The notes below the pieces were generated by a model, which saw only the letters and a program-made list of their open reading frames with translations, was not told where the DNA came from and ran no database searches. The translations under genes were made by a program, and so were the position numbers. From NCBI GenBank assembly GCA_905211265.1, contig CAJMAC010000001.1:1-64000 (forward strand): a stretch of DNA of 64,000 nucleotides, read 5' to 3'. The DNA is from an uncultured Eubacteriales bacterium (GTDB lineage: Bacteria; Bacillota_I; Bacilli_A; RF39; UBA660). Below, piece by piece: positions 1 to 8,742 of this stretch (positions are counted from its first letter, which is position 1; each line of letters begins with the position of its first letter).

Positions 1-8
1 AATATTTC

Positions 9-73
9 TTTTAAATGACTAATATTTTAGGCATTTAAAACCTTGGAATAACTTTTTTAAGTTATGGAAAGGA
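9..73. repeat. Structured two-hairpin repeat, copy 1
   Basis: This copy lies just outside the asnB-type gene. The first hairpin has arms at 12-17 and 32-37, an A/G mismatch, and an inner CTAA/TTAG stem. The second has CCTT (41-44) pairing with AAGG (69-72), a GGA/GGA internal loop, and an inner 7-bp stem (48-54 with 59-65). A second copy occurs at 31515-31575 and keeps the same pairings, with one compensatory change in the first stem. Which strand is used, and the function, are unknown. It may be a structured RNA, a mobile palindromic repeat, or an element end cut off by the window edge. Confidence 0.6.
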
Positions 74-100
74 AAAAATAACTAGATTACTCTAATTATT
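73..100 (-). terminator. Intrinsic terminator of the asnB-type operon
   Basis: On the minus strand a 10-bp stem (91-100 with 77-86, one G-T wobble) with a 4-base loop is followed by a T run at 73-78. The stop codon at 96-98 lies inside the stem. Confidence 0.7.
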
Positions 101-1925
101 TTAATTCAACAAAATATTTTTTATACCATATTAAGAATATATATATATTATATATTTTTCTACCATTATTCATTTTATTATTATAGTGGTCTTCAAGTAA
201 TTTATTAATAACTTCTTTATCAAAAAATTTACTAACAAAGTTTTCATTAAACATACTCTTAACCATATTATAATACTTATCTTCTCTAATCCATATTGAA
301 AATGGTACAGGAAATCCAAGTTTTCTTCTCTTAGCCCAATCGTTAGGTATATTTTTATTAGCTAAATCTCTAAATATATATTTAGTAAGTTTTCCTTTAA
401 TTAAATATTTAGTAGGTATTTTTCTAGCATACTCAAATACTTCTTTATCTAAGAAAGGTACTCTTAACTCTAATGAATTAGCCATAGACATTTTATCTGC
501 TTTAAGTAGTATATCATTAGGTAACCAGAAATTCATATCAATATACATTTTCTTAGTAACATCATCCATATCTTTTACCTTTTCATAATATGGATAAATA
601 TAATCTTTAATTTTAGTATTATCTTTTAATTTATCATTTAATATTTCATTTGCTTCATCTTCATCCATTACAAAGGCATGACCTATATATCTTTCACAAA
701 ATTCTTTAGAATATTTATTTATAAAATGTTTACCCTTAAAATAAGGTAATTTGTTTGCAACACTAGCATTAAATTTTCTTATAAAACTTGGTAAGCATAA
801 ATAAGCTTTAGCAATACCAGGTTCAATATACTCATTATATCCCCCGAACATTTCATCTGCACCTTCGCCAGATAAAACTACTTTGACCTGTTTACTCGCC
901 TCTTTAGATAAGAAATATAATGGTACAGTAGATAAATTAGCATGTGGTTCATCAGTATGATATTCTATTTCAGGAAGAATATCAAAAAATTCATCACTAC
1001 CAATATGAGTACTATAATTTTTAATACCTAACATATCAGATAATTCTTTAGCATATACTGTTTCATCAAATCCTTTATTATTAAATCCTACAGTAAAACT
1101 TTTATCAGGTTTAGCAATACTTACAACATAAGAAGAATCTACTCCCCCAGATAAATAACTACCTACTTCAACATCACTTATTTTATGATATTTAACAGAT
1201 TCTGCAATTACTTCTTCCAAAGTATCTTTCATTTTATCATAACTATCTTCTCGCTTATCATATAAAATATCATAATATTTTTCTATTTCTATTTTACCAT
1301 CCCTATATTTAAAATAATATCCTGGTAATAATTTATAAGTATTTTTAAAGAATGTATCACTACCTATACTATATTGAAATATTAAATACATTTTTAAATT
1401 CTTAGTATTTACTTCTTTCTTAAAATTCTTATTAGGTAAGAAACTCTTTATTTCTGAACCAAACATAAAATTATCTTTATCAATATAATAATACATTGGT
1501 TTAATACCAAAATAATCTCTTGCACCCACTACTTCTTTTGTTTTTTTATTATATATTATAAAACTAAACATACCCCTTAATTTAGGAAATAACTCAGTAT
1601 TATATTCTTCATATCCATGTAATATTACTTCAGTATCACTTTTAGTAGTAAATTTATGACCTTTTTTTATTAAATCTTCTTTTAATTCCCTATAATTATA
1701 TATTTCACCATTAAATACAATTACCATACTTTTATCTTCGTTATAGATAGGCTGATCTCCACCCTTTAAATCTATAATAGATAATCTACGAAATCCTAAA
1801 GCAATATCACTATCAGTATAATATCCTTCAGAGTCTGGTCCACGATGTATTATCATGTCATTCATTAATTTAATTGTTTTAGTTTTGTCTTTTTCTTTAT
1901 TTACATATCCTACAAATCCACACAT
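96..1925 (-). CDS. asnB: Asparagine synthase (glutamine-hydrolysing), possibly an AsnH-type wall D-Asp amidase
   Basis: The 609-aa protein starts MCGFVGYV, which places the N-terminal nucleophile Cys2 of a class II glutamine amidotransferase. A synthetase domain follows with the ATP pyrophosphatase loop SGGVDSS near residue 260. The usual reaction makes Asn from Asp, Gln and ATP. The start codon sits one base after the stop of the upstream D-Asp-ligase/racemase fusion, with AAAGGA before it, so the two are translationally coupled. In Lactococcus, AsnH of this family amidates the D-Asp cross-bridge of peptidoglycan, and the neighbour makes that role plausible here (inference). Ordinary asparagine synthesis is the alternative. 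Confidence 0.9.
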   Translation of the reverse strand: MCGFVGYVNKEKDKTKTIKLMNDMIIHRGPDSEGYYTDSDIALGFRRLSIIDLKGGDQPIYNEDKSMVIVFNGEIYNYRELKEDLIKKGHKFTTKSDTEVILHGYEEYNTELFPKLRGMFSFIIYNKKTKEVVGARDYFGIKPMYYYIDKDNFMFGSEIKSFLPNKNFKKEVNTKNLKMYLIFQYSIGSDTFFKNTYKLLPGYYFKYRDGKIEIEKYYDILYDKREDSYDKMKDTLEEVIAESVKYHKISDVEVGSYLSGGVDSSYVVSIAKPDKSFTVGFNNKGFDETVYAKELSDMLGIKNYSTHIGSDEFFDILPEIEYHTDEPHANLSTVPLYFLSKEASKQVKVVLSGEGADEMFGGYNEYIEPGIAKAYLCLPSFIRKFNASVANKLPYFKGKHFINKYSKEFCERYIGHAFVMDEDEANEILNDKLKDNTKIKDYIYPYYEKVKDMDDVTKKMYIDMNFWLPNDILLKADKMSMANSLELRVPFLDKEVFEYARKIPTKYLIKGKLTKYIFRDLANKNIPNDWAKRRKLGFPVPFSIWIREDKYYNMVKSMFNENFVSKFFDKEVINKLLEDHYNNKMNNGRKIYNIYIFLIWYKKYFVELK

Positions 1926-1926
1926 A

Positions 1927-3831
1927 TTATTTCCTTTCTTTATTAAAGTATTTTAATACTATTGATACTTCGACTTCTAAAGGATCTATAAATTTATCTT
2001 CTAATTTTAATTCTTTTTTTAAAACAGATAATTCAGTACATCCTAAAATATAAGCATCTGCTTTTACATCACTGATAATATTATCAAATTGTTTTTTATC
2101 TACTTTTTTATTTGCTTTAACATAATTATATATTATATCCATTGTTTTAGTAGTATCTGCAATTACATATTCTATATTATATTTATCTAACTCATTTTGA
2201 TATAATTTAGATTCTATTGTACCAAGTGTAGCCATAATACATACTTTTTTATACTTCTTATTTTTTATATATTCTACAGTATCCCTAACCATATTTCTTA
2301 TAGTAATACTAGTTTCACTTTGTAATTTATCATGAAAATAGCAACAAGTATTGCAAGGTATTACTATCATTTTTACTCCTAATAATTCTAATAATTTAAC
2401 ATCATTAATCAATTTAGGATAAGGGTTCTCTTTTGTATTATCTAATATATAACTAGTTCTATCAGGAATTGAAGCATGACTTAAAATAATTGTATTTATA
2501 TGTTCTTGGTCTATTAAAGCATTAGTATTATCTGTTAATAATTCATAAAAATAACTACTTGCTTTTGGTCCTAAGCCTCCTAAAACACCTAATTGATATT
2601 CACTATTATTACTTTCTTCTTTTTTATCATATACTGGAGGATATTTCTTAACTACTTTATAATCTTTTCCATATATAATATTGTTCCATATTATTCTTTT
2701 AATACTATTATCTTTATTATATTTTAAAGTATAAGTATATTTCTTTTCTTTAATTAATTCTCTAACTTCTTTATATAAACTACTAGGTAAATATTTCTTT
2801 AATAAACCTTTCGGAGTAACTAACCATAAATGTTTATTTTTATTATATACTGTTTCATTATCTAAATTATATATATAGTCTTCAACTAAATACTTAGCTA
2901 AATTACAACCACATGCAGTTACAAAGAAACTACTTCTACCTTGTCTTAAATTCATTTCAAAGAATTTATATTTTTTATCCCTATAATCATATTTTATATC
3001 AAAATTAGAATAACCTACATAATTAATATCTTCCAAAAATTCTTTTACTTTTTTATAAATTTCATCATTATATGTACTAATAATAGCCTTATAATTACCT
3101 ACACCATATGGAGTATGTTCTTCCATAATACATCTACCTAAACACATCATTTTTACTTTTCCTAAATGATTTGAATAACAATTAAGTACATACATTGAAT
3201 CATCTGATCCAGGTATATAATCCTGTACTATAATATTACCATTATATCCTGACTTAAATATTAATTTAGATATATCTCTTACTTCTTTAACACTATTTAA
3301 TTTATAGCTTTTTTCTTTACCTACAAAAATAACCTTAGAATATTCTGTCGAAGAAGATGGCTTTAAAGCATAATAATTATATTTAGGAATATCTATACTT
3401 TTATAATTAGATTTAGTAATTATTGTAGTCTCAGGATAATCTAATTTATATTTATCACATATTTTATAAAAAGATTCTTTATCTTCAATCATTGGTTTTA
3501 ACTTCTTATCCATAAATGGTAATATATACATTTTTGATAATTTTTCTCTATTATCTAATATCAAATCTGTATACCATTCTGCACATGAAAGTAATATTAA
3601 TTTATCATATTTATCTTTATTCTCTTCATAAATATCAGTCATTATTTTGACAAAATCTTGATATAAATTTTCATATATTTTAACATCTACTATTTTACTA
3701 TTCCTAGTTTCTCTAAGAGCAAATGTTCCTACTGCCAAAGATTTAATATTATATTCTTCATGAAATGATCTTGCAATTCCATAACAATTAGCATCTGTTC
3801 CTAATATCACTGGTAAAAATGTTTTATTCAT
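1927..3831 (-). CDS. ATP-grasp ligase fused to aspartate racemase (putative D-aspartate ligase/racemase)
   Basis: The N-terminal ~400 residues look like an ATP-grasp enzyme of the COG3919/D-aspartate ligase type; a conserved-looking segment EMNLRQGRSSFFVT lies near residue 295. The C-terminal ~225 residues are an Asp/Glu racemase, beginning LGVLGGLGPKAS and carrying two likely catalytic cysteines in IPCNTCC and ILGCTEL. The fusion could make D-Asp and attach it to a peptidoglycan precursor. In Enterococcus and Lactococcus the two activities are separate proteins. I prefer the ATG at 3831 because AAGGGTG lies six bases upstream; a GTG three codons earlier is possible. It is the first gene of the operon with asnB. 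Substrate specificity is inferred. Confidence 0.82.
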   Translation of the reverse strand: MNKTFLPVILGTDANCYGIARSFHEEYNIKSLAVGTFALRETRNSKIVDVKIYENLYQDFVKIMTDIYEENKDKYDKLILLSCAEWYTDLILDNREKLSKMYILPFMDKKLKPMIEDKESFYKICDKYKLDYPETTIITKSNYKSIDIPKYNYYALKPSSSTEYSKVIFVGKEKSYKLNSVKEVRDISKLIFKSGYNGNIIVQDYIPGSDDSMYVLNCYSNHLGKVKMMCLGRCIMEEHTPYGVGNYKAIISTYNDEIYKKVKEFLEDINYVGYSNFDIKYDYRDKKYKFFEMNLRQGRSSFFVTACGCNLAKYLVEDYIYNLDNETVYNKNKHLWLVTPKGLLKKYLPSSLYKEVRELIKEKKYTYTLKYNKDNSIKRIIWNNIIYGKDYKVVKKYPPVYDKKEESNNSEYQLGVLGGLGPKASSYFYELLTDNTNALIDQEHINTIILSHASIPDRTSYILDNTKENPYPKLINDVKLLELLGVKMIVIPCNTCCYFHDKLQSETSITIRNMVRDTVEYIKNKKYKKVCIMATLGTIESKLYQNELDKYNIEYVIADTTKTMDIIYNYVKANKKVDKKQFDNIISDVKADAYILGCTELSVLKKELKLEDKFIDPLEVEVSIVLKYFNKERK

Positions 3832-3850
3832 TGTAATCACCCTTATAAAA

Positions 3851-3879
3851 ATTATATAACAAATAAGATTAATTGTCTA
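3851..3879 (-). promoter_or_regulatory. Sigma-A-type promoter for the ligase/racemase-asnB operon
   Basis: On the minus strand TAGACA (3874-3879) and TATAAT (3851-3856) are separated by 17 bases, about 20 bases before the chosen start. Confidence 0.6.
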
Positions 3880-3897
3880 TAAATTAAAAAAATGTTT

Positions 3898-3926
3898 ACA
3901 AAAAAATAAGTAAAATTATTACTTAT
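3898..3926 (-). terminator. Intrinsic terminator of ruvB
   Basis: ATAAGTAA (3919-3926 on the minus strand) pairs with TTACTTAT (3906-3913) around a 5-base loop. A T run follows, right after the ruvB stop codon. Confidence 0.75.
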
Positions 3927-3927
3927 C

Positions 3928-4920
3928 TTAAAATAAACCACCTTGCTTAATACCAAAATGTTTATATGCTTTTTCTGTTACTATTCTACCACGAGTAGTT
4001 CTTTTTAAATATCCTTGTTGTAATAAATAAGGTTCATAAACATCTTCGATTGTACCAGCTTCTTCTCCAATAGAACTTGCTATTGCTTCAATACCTACCG
4101 GTCCTCCATTAAATTTTTCAATAATTGCCTTAAGTAAATTATAGTCTGTTTCATCAAGTCCTACTTTATCTACTTTTAATCTATCAAGTGCTAACTCTAC
4201 AATATCTTTACTTATATGACCTTCACCTTCAACTAAAGCAAAATCTCTTACTCTTTTAAATAATCTATTACAAATTCTTGGTGTACCTCTACTTCTTCTA
4301 GCAAGTTCATACGCTGCTTCATCATCAATATCAATATTTAATACTCTACTTGTTCTTTTTACAATATCAAATAGTTCATCTTCAGTATAATAATTCAATC
4401 TTGATATAATACCAAATCTATCTCTAAGAGGACTAGATAAATCACCTGCTCTAGTAGTAGCACCCACTAAAGTAAATTTAGGTAAATTAATAGTAACACT
4501 ACGATTACTTCCTTCTCCACCAATAACTATATCTAATTTAAAGTCTTCCATCGCTGAATATAATATTTCCTCAATAAATCTAGGTATTCTATGTATCTCA
4601 TCAATAAATAAAACATCATTTGGTTCTAATGTAGAAAGTATTGCAACTAAATCTCCTGATTTTTCAATTGCTGGACCAGATGCAGTTTTTATATTTGTAC
4701 CCATTTCGTTTGCAATAATATATGCTAATGTTGTTTTACCAAGTCCTGGTGGACCATATAAAAGCACATGATCTAATGGTTCATTCCTCATTAAAGCAGA
4801 CTTAATAAATACTTTAATATTCTCTTTTACCTCGCTTTGACCTATATAGTCATCAAGCGTTTCTGGTCTAATATTTTCATCATCTGCAAATTTATCTGGT
4901 GACATAATTCTATCTTCCAT
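3928..4920 (-). CDS. ruvB: Holliday junction branch-migration ATPase RuvB
   Basis: The 330-aa protein has the full RuvB layout: an N-terminal [11 protein letters not shown] segment, Walker [10 protein letters not shown] near residue 55, Walker B DEIHR near 106, the GATTRAG sensor region, the arginine-finger area SPLRDRFG, and a C-terminal winged helix. RuvB is the hexameric motor that drives branch migration with RuvA. Length is normal for the family. No ruvA or ruvC is next to it; upstream there are about 420 bases without a clear gene. AGGAGG precedes the ATG. Confidence 0.97.
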   Translation of the reverse strand: MEDRIMSPDKFADDENIRPETLDDYIGQSEVKENIKVFIKSALMRNEPLDHVLLYGPPGLGKTTLAYIIANEMGTNIKTASGPAIEKSGDLVAILSTLEPNDVLFIDEIHRIPRFIEEILYSAMEDFKLDIVIGGEGSNRSVTINLPKFTLVGATTRAGDLSSPLRDRFGIISRLNYYTEDELFDIVKRTSRVLNIDIDDEAAYELARRSRGTPRICNRLFKRVRDFALVEGEGHISKDIVELALDRLKVDKVGLDETDYNLLKAIIEKFNGGPVGIEAIASSIGEEAGTIEDVYEPYLLQQGYLKRTTRGRIVTEKAYKHFGIKQGGLF

Positions 4921-5342
4921 AAATACCTCCTTGTTAAATAAACATTAGTCTTTATTTAATTTTTTCTATCTTTTTTATTATCTCATTTGATTTTCTTTCT
5001 TGTTCTAATCTTTATATAGTTTCAATAATATATAATATGTTTTTACATAAGTTCTCGTAGAAAAGAAAGTAAACTATATTGTTTATTTTCTACCATCTTC
5101 ATTATAATATAATTCCTTATAATTTTCAATATATTTTACACTTACATTTAGATTTTCATATATATCAAAAGTAATATAAATATACAAAACAAAATCAAAT
5201 ATGTCAATATAATTTTAATATTATTTTTAACAACTTTATTTTTATTTAAAATATTATATTTAAAAAGTTTTTTTAATACTTTTATAGGTAGTAAAAATAA
5301 AAAACACTTAAAATTATCAATATAACTTTAAGTATATAAATA
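4921..5342. other. Gene-poor stretch with a possible decayed reading frame
   Basis: This 422-base gap holds the ruvB ribosome-binding site at its left edge and the NUDIX terminator at its right. Between them, minus-strand translation around 4957-5090 gives a short Lys/Glu-rich tail (RLEQERKSNEIIKK...) preceded in frame by a stop and a further hydrophobic stretch. This could be the remnant of a small gene, but it may be chance in AT-rich DNA. No tRNA, riboswitch or intact ORF was seen. Confidence 0.3.
5295..5333 (-). terminator. Intrinsic terminator of the NUDIX gene
   Basis: On the minus strand a 12-bp stem (5322-5333 with 5306-5317, one G-T wobble) with a 4-base loop is followed by a T-rich tail. 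Confidence 0.75.
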
Positions 5343-5789
5343 TTATTCTTTTATATCATAACCTAATTTCTTTAATTCTAATAACGCAATTAATGATAAA
5401 TCATTAACAGTTAATTTATTTATATCATAGAAATCTGCTCCTAAAGAGTCATCATTAACTTCATCAATATTAATATTTTTCATAATTTCATTTGAATAAC
5501 TATTTACACTATAAAATATTCCTACATGATGACATTTATACATACCATCTTCACGTAACCAAGTTGCTACTACTGAATCAGTATCAAATAATTCACATTT
5601 CTTTACTATTATTCCTGTTTCTTCCTCTAATTCTCTTTTTAATGTTTCTATTGGACGTTCTCCAAACTCTAAACTACCTCCTGGTAAATCTAATAATCCA
5701 TCATATGGACCAGATACTTTTTTAATTAATAAAATCTTATTATCTTTAACAATTAATCCATATACTCCTAAATGTCTATGTTCTTTCAT
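5343..5789 (-). CDS. NUDIX hydrolase
   Basis: The 148-aa protein carries a complete NUDIX box, G-x5-E-x7-RELEEETGI, at about residues 38-60 (GGSLEFGE followed by RELEEETG). Enzymes with this fold hydrolyse nucleoside diphosphates linked to another group, for example oxidised nucleotides or ADP-ribose. The substrate cannot be told from the sequence. AGGAGGTAAT precedes the ATG. It is monocistronic, with its own terminator, between a gene-poor region and tRNA-Arg. Confidence 0.9.
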   Translation of the reverse strand: MKEHRHLGVYGLIVKDNKILLIKKVSGPYDGLLDLPGGSLEFGERPIETLKRELEEETGIIVKKCELFDTDSVVATWLREDGMYKCHHVGIFYSVNSYSNEIMKNINIDEVNDDSLGADFYDINKLTVNDLSLIALLELKKLGYDIKE

Positions 5790-5861
5790 ATTACCTCCTA
5801 CACTAATATTATATATTATAATAAAAGCAATATCAACTAAATATTAAATTTTAAAAAAAGT

Positions 5862-5892
5862 CAAAAATAAAAACCCTTATAAAACAAGGGTT
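5862..5892 (-). terminator. Intrinsic terminator of tRNA-Arg
   Basis: AACCCTT/AAGGGTT arms (5872-5878 and 5886-5892) with a T-rich minus-strand tail lie just after the tRNA CCA end. Confidence 0.75.
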
Positions 5893-5902
5893 ACATTACA
5901 AG

Positions 5903-5979
5903 TGGCGTCCCCAGAAGGATTCGAACCTTCGACCGCTCGCTTAGAAGGCGAGTGCTCTATCCAGCTGAGCTATGAGGAC
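5903..5979 (-). tRNA. tRNA-Arg (anticodon TCT)
   Basis: The minus strand folds as a full cloverleaf. The acceptor pairs GTCCTCA with TGGGGAC, the anticodon stem is CTCGC/GCGAG with loop CTTCTAA (anticodon TCT), and the T-loop is GGTTCGAATCC. The encoded CCA end is at 5903-5905. It reads AGA, which is frequent in AT-rich genomes. Confidence 0.97.
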
Positions 5980-6023
5980 AGCAATCTCAAACAGATACAC
6001 TGATTATACACCACTTTTTAAAA

Positions 6024-6995
6024 TTATTCAATACTTTTTAGTGAAAAATTATAAATTTCTTCATTATTTACCATAAAAATAACATCTTTTACAGGAAAAT
6101 TATCTCCAATAGATAATCCTATTGTATAAATTACCTCTTCTAAAACATTATTTGTAGTTAAATCATTTAATAACATATTATTAAAATTTAACTTTAATAC
6201 TTCATCCTTTAATTCATAATTTAATAATTTAGCATTAACATTTAAAAAACTCATTAAATTACTTTCATATACTGGCGAGGTAGATAATTGTTCTATTATT
6301 ACCTTTATTTTATCTTGATTAGTATTATTTATATATTTAGTTACAGGTACATAATAATAATTATCATTATAACTATTTACATAATAAGTAGTATATGAAT
6401 CTATATTACTCATACTTACTAATTCATAATTTTTATTTATTCCATAATCTCTATCTAACATTGTAGGAAGTATTTTTTTACTATGAGGTAATCTATCTAA
6501 AACATTACCTTCTACTTTAATTATAACTTTATCTATACCATCAATATTAGTTAAAGTATAAATAATTGACTCAATCATTTTTTCTTCATAATCACCATTT
6601 ATTTCTAATAATTCCTTAGAAAAATCAATTGTAAGTACACCTTTATCTAATTCAATATTTTTTACACTTGTTCCACTTGGTATAATACTTCTAAATCCAT
6701 TTGGTATAATATTACTTTTTTTTCCATCAATTGTTAATCCTTCTAGTAAATCCATTGCTTTATCTACTTCACTACAATTACAACTAGTAATTAATGTTCT
6801 AGCAACATAATCATTACTATCAAGTAAATAAATAACCGCTAAATTATTTGGATATACATATTCAATATTATCATGTTTCAATTCTAATTCCTTTTCTTCA
6901 TTCCCAGGTATTAAATATAAAATAACTAACATAATAAGTGCAAGTGAAGCCACAATTATTTTTCTAATACTAAATTTCTTTAACATATAATTCAC
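6024..6995 (-). CDS. gerM: GerM-like spore protein with two GerMN domains
   Basis: The 323-aa protein has a short basic N-terminus and one membrane segment (about residues 12-30), followed by two GerMN-type repeats. These contain the typical FSKELLEINGDYEEKMIES and ELKDEVLKLNFNNMLLND segments, followed by phrases such as IIYTLTNIDGIDKV and VIYTIGLSIGDNFPV. GerM in Bacillus is a membrane-anchored sporulation protein linked to the SpoIIIAH-SpoIIQ channel. Finding it next to gerE and close to spoIIIAH fits that role; in B. subtilis gerM and gerE are also near neighbours. Residues that bind partners are not resolvable here. Confidence 0.88.
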   Translation of the reverse strand: MNYMLKKFSIRKIIVASLALIMLVILYLIPGNEEKELELKHDNIEYVYPNNLAVIYLLDSNDYVARTLITSCNCSEVDKAMDLLEGLTIDGKKSNIIPNGFRSIIPSGTSVKNIELDKGVLTIDFSKELLEINGDYEEKMIESIIYTLTNIDGIDKVIIKVEGNVLDRLPHSKKILPTMLDRDYGINKNYELVSMSNIDSYTTYYVNSYNDNYYYVPVTKYINNTNQDKIKVIIEQLSTSPVYESNLMSFLNVNAKLLNYELKDEVLKLNFNNMLLNDLTTNNVLEEVIYTIGLSIGDNFPVKDVIFMVNNEEIYNFSLKSIE

Positions 6996-7030
6996 CCTAG
7001 TAAAATATATTCTTTTAATTTATATTTATG

Positions 7031-7052
7031 AAAAAAAGCCATTAACTGGCTT
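7031..7052 (-). terminator. Intrinsic terminator of gerE
   Basis: AAGCCA/TGGCTT stem with a 5-base loop followed by a T7 run on the minus strand. The gerE stop codon overlaps the stem. Confidence 0.8.
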
Positions 7053-7257
7053 ATAAAGTTATTTCATTTAACCTAAGTAGTTCCACTACTGCTTGAGCAC
7101 GACCCTTCACAGATAGTTTTTGCATTGCATTAGATATATGATTCCTTACTGTCTTTTCACTTATATTCAATTGTTCAGCAATTTCTTTGGTAGTTTTATT
7201 AGCAATAAGTAATGTAAATACTTCTTTTTCTCTTTTAGTTAATATACTTTTATTCAT
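7051..7257 (-). CDS. gerE: GerE, LuxR-type late sporulation regulator
   Basis: The 68-aa protein is a bare LuxR-type helix-turn-helix: LTKREKEVFTLL, then TTKEIAEQLNISEKTVRNHI, then NAMQKLSVKGRAQAVVELLR. From memory of the B. subtilis protein (74 aa), much of this domain is nearly identical, including the KTVRNHISNAMQKL helix. GerE controls the last wave of mother-cell coat genes with sigma-K. It has its own terminator, sits beside gerM and spoIIIAH, and is preceded by a GGTATG-type ribosome-binding context. Confidence 0.95.
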   Translation of the reverse strand: MNKSILTKREKEVFTLLIANKTTKEIAEQLNISEKTVRNHISNAMQKLSVKGRAQAVVELLRLNEITL

Positions 7258-7347
7258 ACATACCTCACTTTTCTTATAGGGTGGAGTTAACTTATCTCAT
7301 AATATTGTATGAAGTATTTAACTAAAAGACACAGTATTTTAACCTAT

Positions 7348-7866
7348 TTATGCTTGAAATTCAACAGAAATATACATTTTTTTATCAAATTCCCCTTGTA
7401 CTAATCTCATTATATTGTTTGCTAACTCCACATTATGTTCTTTTGCACCTACTACTACTCTTATTTGATCACTATTTATTTTAACAAAATTATCATAATT
7501 ATAAGTTGCTTTAATCTTACTTTCTATTGTTTCTTCTAAGGAAGAATTTTTATTAATAGATTTTAATTCTTCAAAAACTAAATTCTTTTCTTCAGTACTT
7601 ATATCTTTACTAGTAAGCTTTTCCTTTAAACTATTAATATTATTTAATACATTATTATTATCTTCTACTTTTAACGCAGATATTATATCACTTTCCATAA
7701 TATCAACTTTCTTATCATTATCCTCATTCTTATTAACATCACTATTTTTTATTATACTATCATTATTAGTAATTAGTAATTCATTTGGCATAGTAATATA
7801 ATAAATACTAAGTACTAATATTAAACTAAACAATGTTAAAAACCATAAATTTTTCTTCTTAATCAT
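7348..7866 (-). CDS. spoIIIAH: SpoIIIAH-like sporulation channel protein
   Basis: The 172-aa protein starts MIKKKNLWFLTLFSLILVLS, very like the N-terminus and single membrane segment of SpoIIIAH. A variable linker follows, then a C-terminal EscJ/YscJ-like ring domain (DQIRVVVGAKEHNVELANNI, ending KKMYISVEFQA). SpoIIIAH sits in the mother-cell membrane and meets SpoIIQ to form the feeding-tube channel. It is shorter than the Bacillus protein (~218 aa), mainly in the linker. None of the other spoIIIA genes are beside it, so it is separated from the usual eight-gene operon or the rest lies elsewhere. Confidence 0.88.
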   Translation of the reverse strand: MIKKKNLWFLTLFSLILVLSIYYITMPNELLITNNDSIIKNSDVNKNEDNDKKVDIMESDIISALKVEDNNNVLNNINSLKEKLTSKDISTEEKNLVFEELKSINKNSSLEETIESKIKATYNYDNFVKINSDQIRVVVGAKEHNVELANNIMRLVQGEFDKKMYISVEFQA

Positions 7867-7903
7867 ATATATTCCTCTTTTCTAATTAATAATATTATCT
7901 ACA

Positions 7904-7936
7904 ATAAAAAAATATACCTTAAAACTAAGATATATT
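7904..7936 (-). terminator. Intrinsic terminator of the YihY operon
   Basis: On the minus strand an 11-bp stem (7926-7936 with 7911-7921, one wobble), loop GTTT, then a T7 run. The YihY stop codon overlaps the start of the stem. Confidence 0.8.
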
Positions 7937-8742
7937 TATTCATTATTTTCTTTATAAAAAGTTGTATTAATTATCATACCCAGTACAAACATAAAACTCA
8001 TTGAATATAACCAAATAAGAAGTATTATAATACTAGATAAATTACCATATAAAATATCATATCTTGCAAAATACTCTATATAATATCCAAATATTACTGA
8101 AAATAACATCCATGATATAGTAGTAATTAATGCCCCCATAGTAGTATTTCTACTAGAAATTTGTTTACTCGGAGATATCGTATATATAAGTTTTATATTA
8201 ATTAATATAATAAAGAATGTTAATGGCCATTTAATTATATTAATTACAAATATTAATTCATCAGTTATACCAGAAAATACTTCCGTAGATTTAATAAATA
8301 ATAGAATTTTTTCACCAAATATTGGTACTAACATCATAAATATAAATAGTAATAATATATCTATTAATATAATAACAGATTTAATTCTATCTTTTACTAT
8401 ATCACTATTTTTTACATTATATAAATTGTTCGCAGACTTTATAATAGCATATGTACCATTCGTAGATACAATAAATGCAATTAAGTTAAACATTCCTACA
8501 TTAGTATCAAAACCACGACCATTAATTATTTCTAATATAAATTCCGCTACTTTTTGAGGTAACATATCATTTATAATAACTGCAAATCTATCTAAAGAAA
8601 TATTAAAGGAAGATGCAATTAATACAATTATAGTAAGAATAGGAATAATTGCCAAAAACAAGTAATACGCTAAGGATGCTGGCAATATTCCAAGTTCTGC
8701 TCTACTAAAAATATTTACTATTTTCTTTAGTTGCCTCTTCAT
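7936..8742 (-). CDS. YihY/BrkB-family inner membrane protein
   Basis: The 268-aa protein has about six membrane segments and the family hallmark near its start, LPASLAYYLFLAIIPILTIIV, with a conserved-looking LLIWLYSMSFMFVLGMIIN segment at the C-terminus. Members (YihY, YhjD) are polytopic proteins of uncertain function, once misnamed RNase BN. Its ATG overlaps the stop of the upstream GGDEF-protein gene by one base (TAATG), so translation is coupled and the two are probably co-expressed. Confidence 0.88.
   Translation of the reverse strand: MKRQLKKIVNIFSRAELGILPASLAYYLFLAIIPILTIIVLIASSFNISLDRFAVIINDMLPQKVAEFILEIINGRGFDTNVGMFNLIAFIVSTNGTYAIIKSANNLYNVKNSDIVKDRIKSVIILIDILLLFIFMMLVPIFGEKILLFIKSTEVFSGITDELIFVINIIKWPLTFFIILINIKLIYTISPSKQISSRNTTMGALITTISWMLFSVIFGYYIEYFARYDILYGNLSSIIILLIWLYSMSFMFVLGMIINTTFYKENNE

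Noticed and set aside
5492..5725. Plus-strand ORF of 77 codons opposite the NUDIX gene
   Set aside because: Shadow frame of a clear NUDIX gene; Leu/His-rich, no ribosome-binding site.
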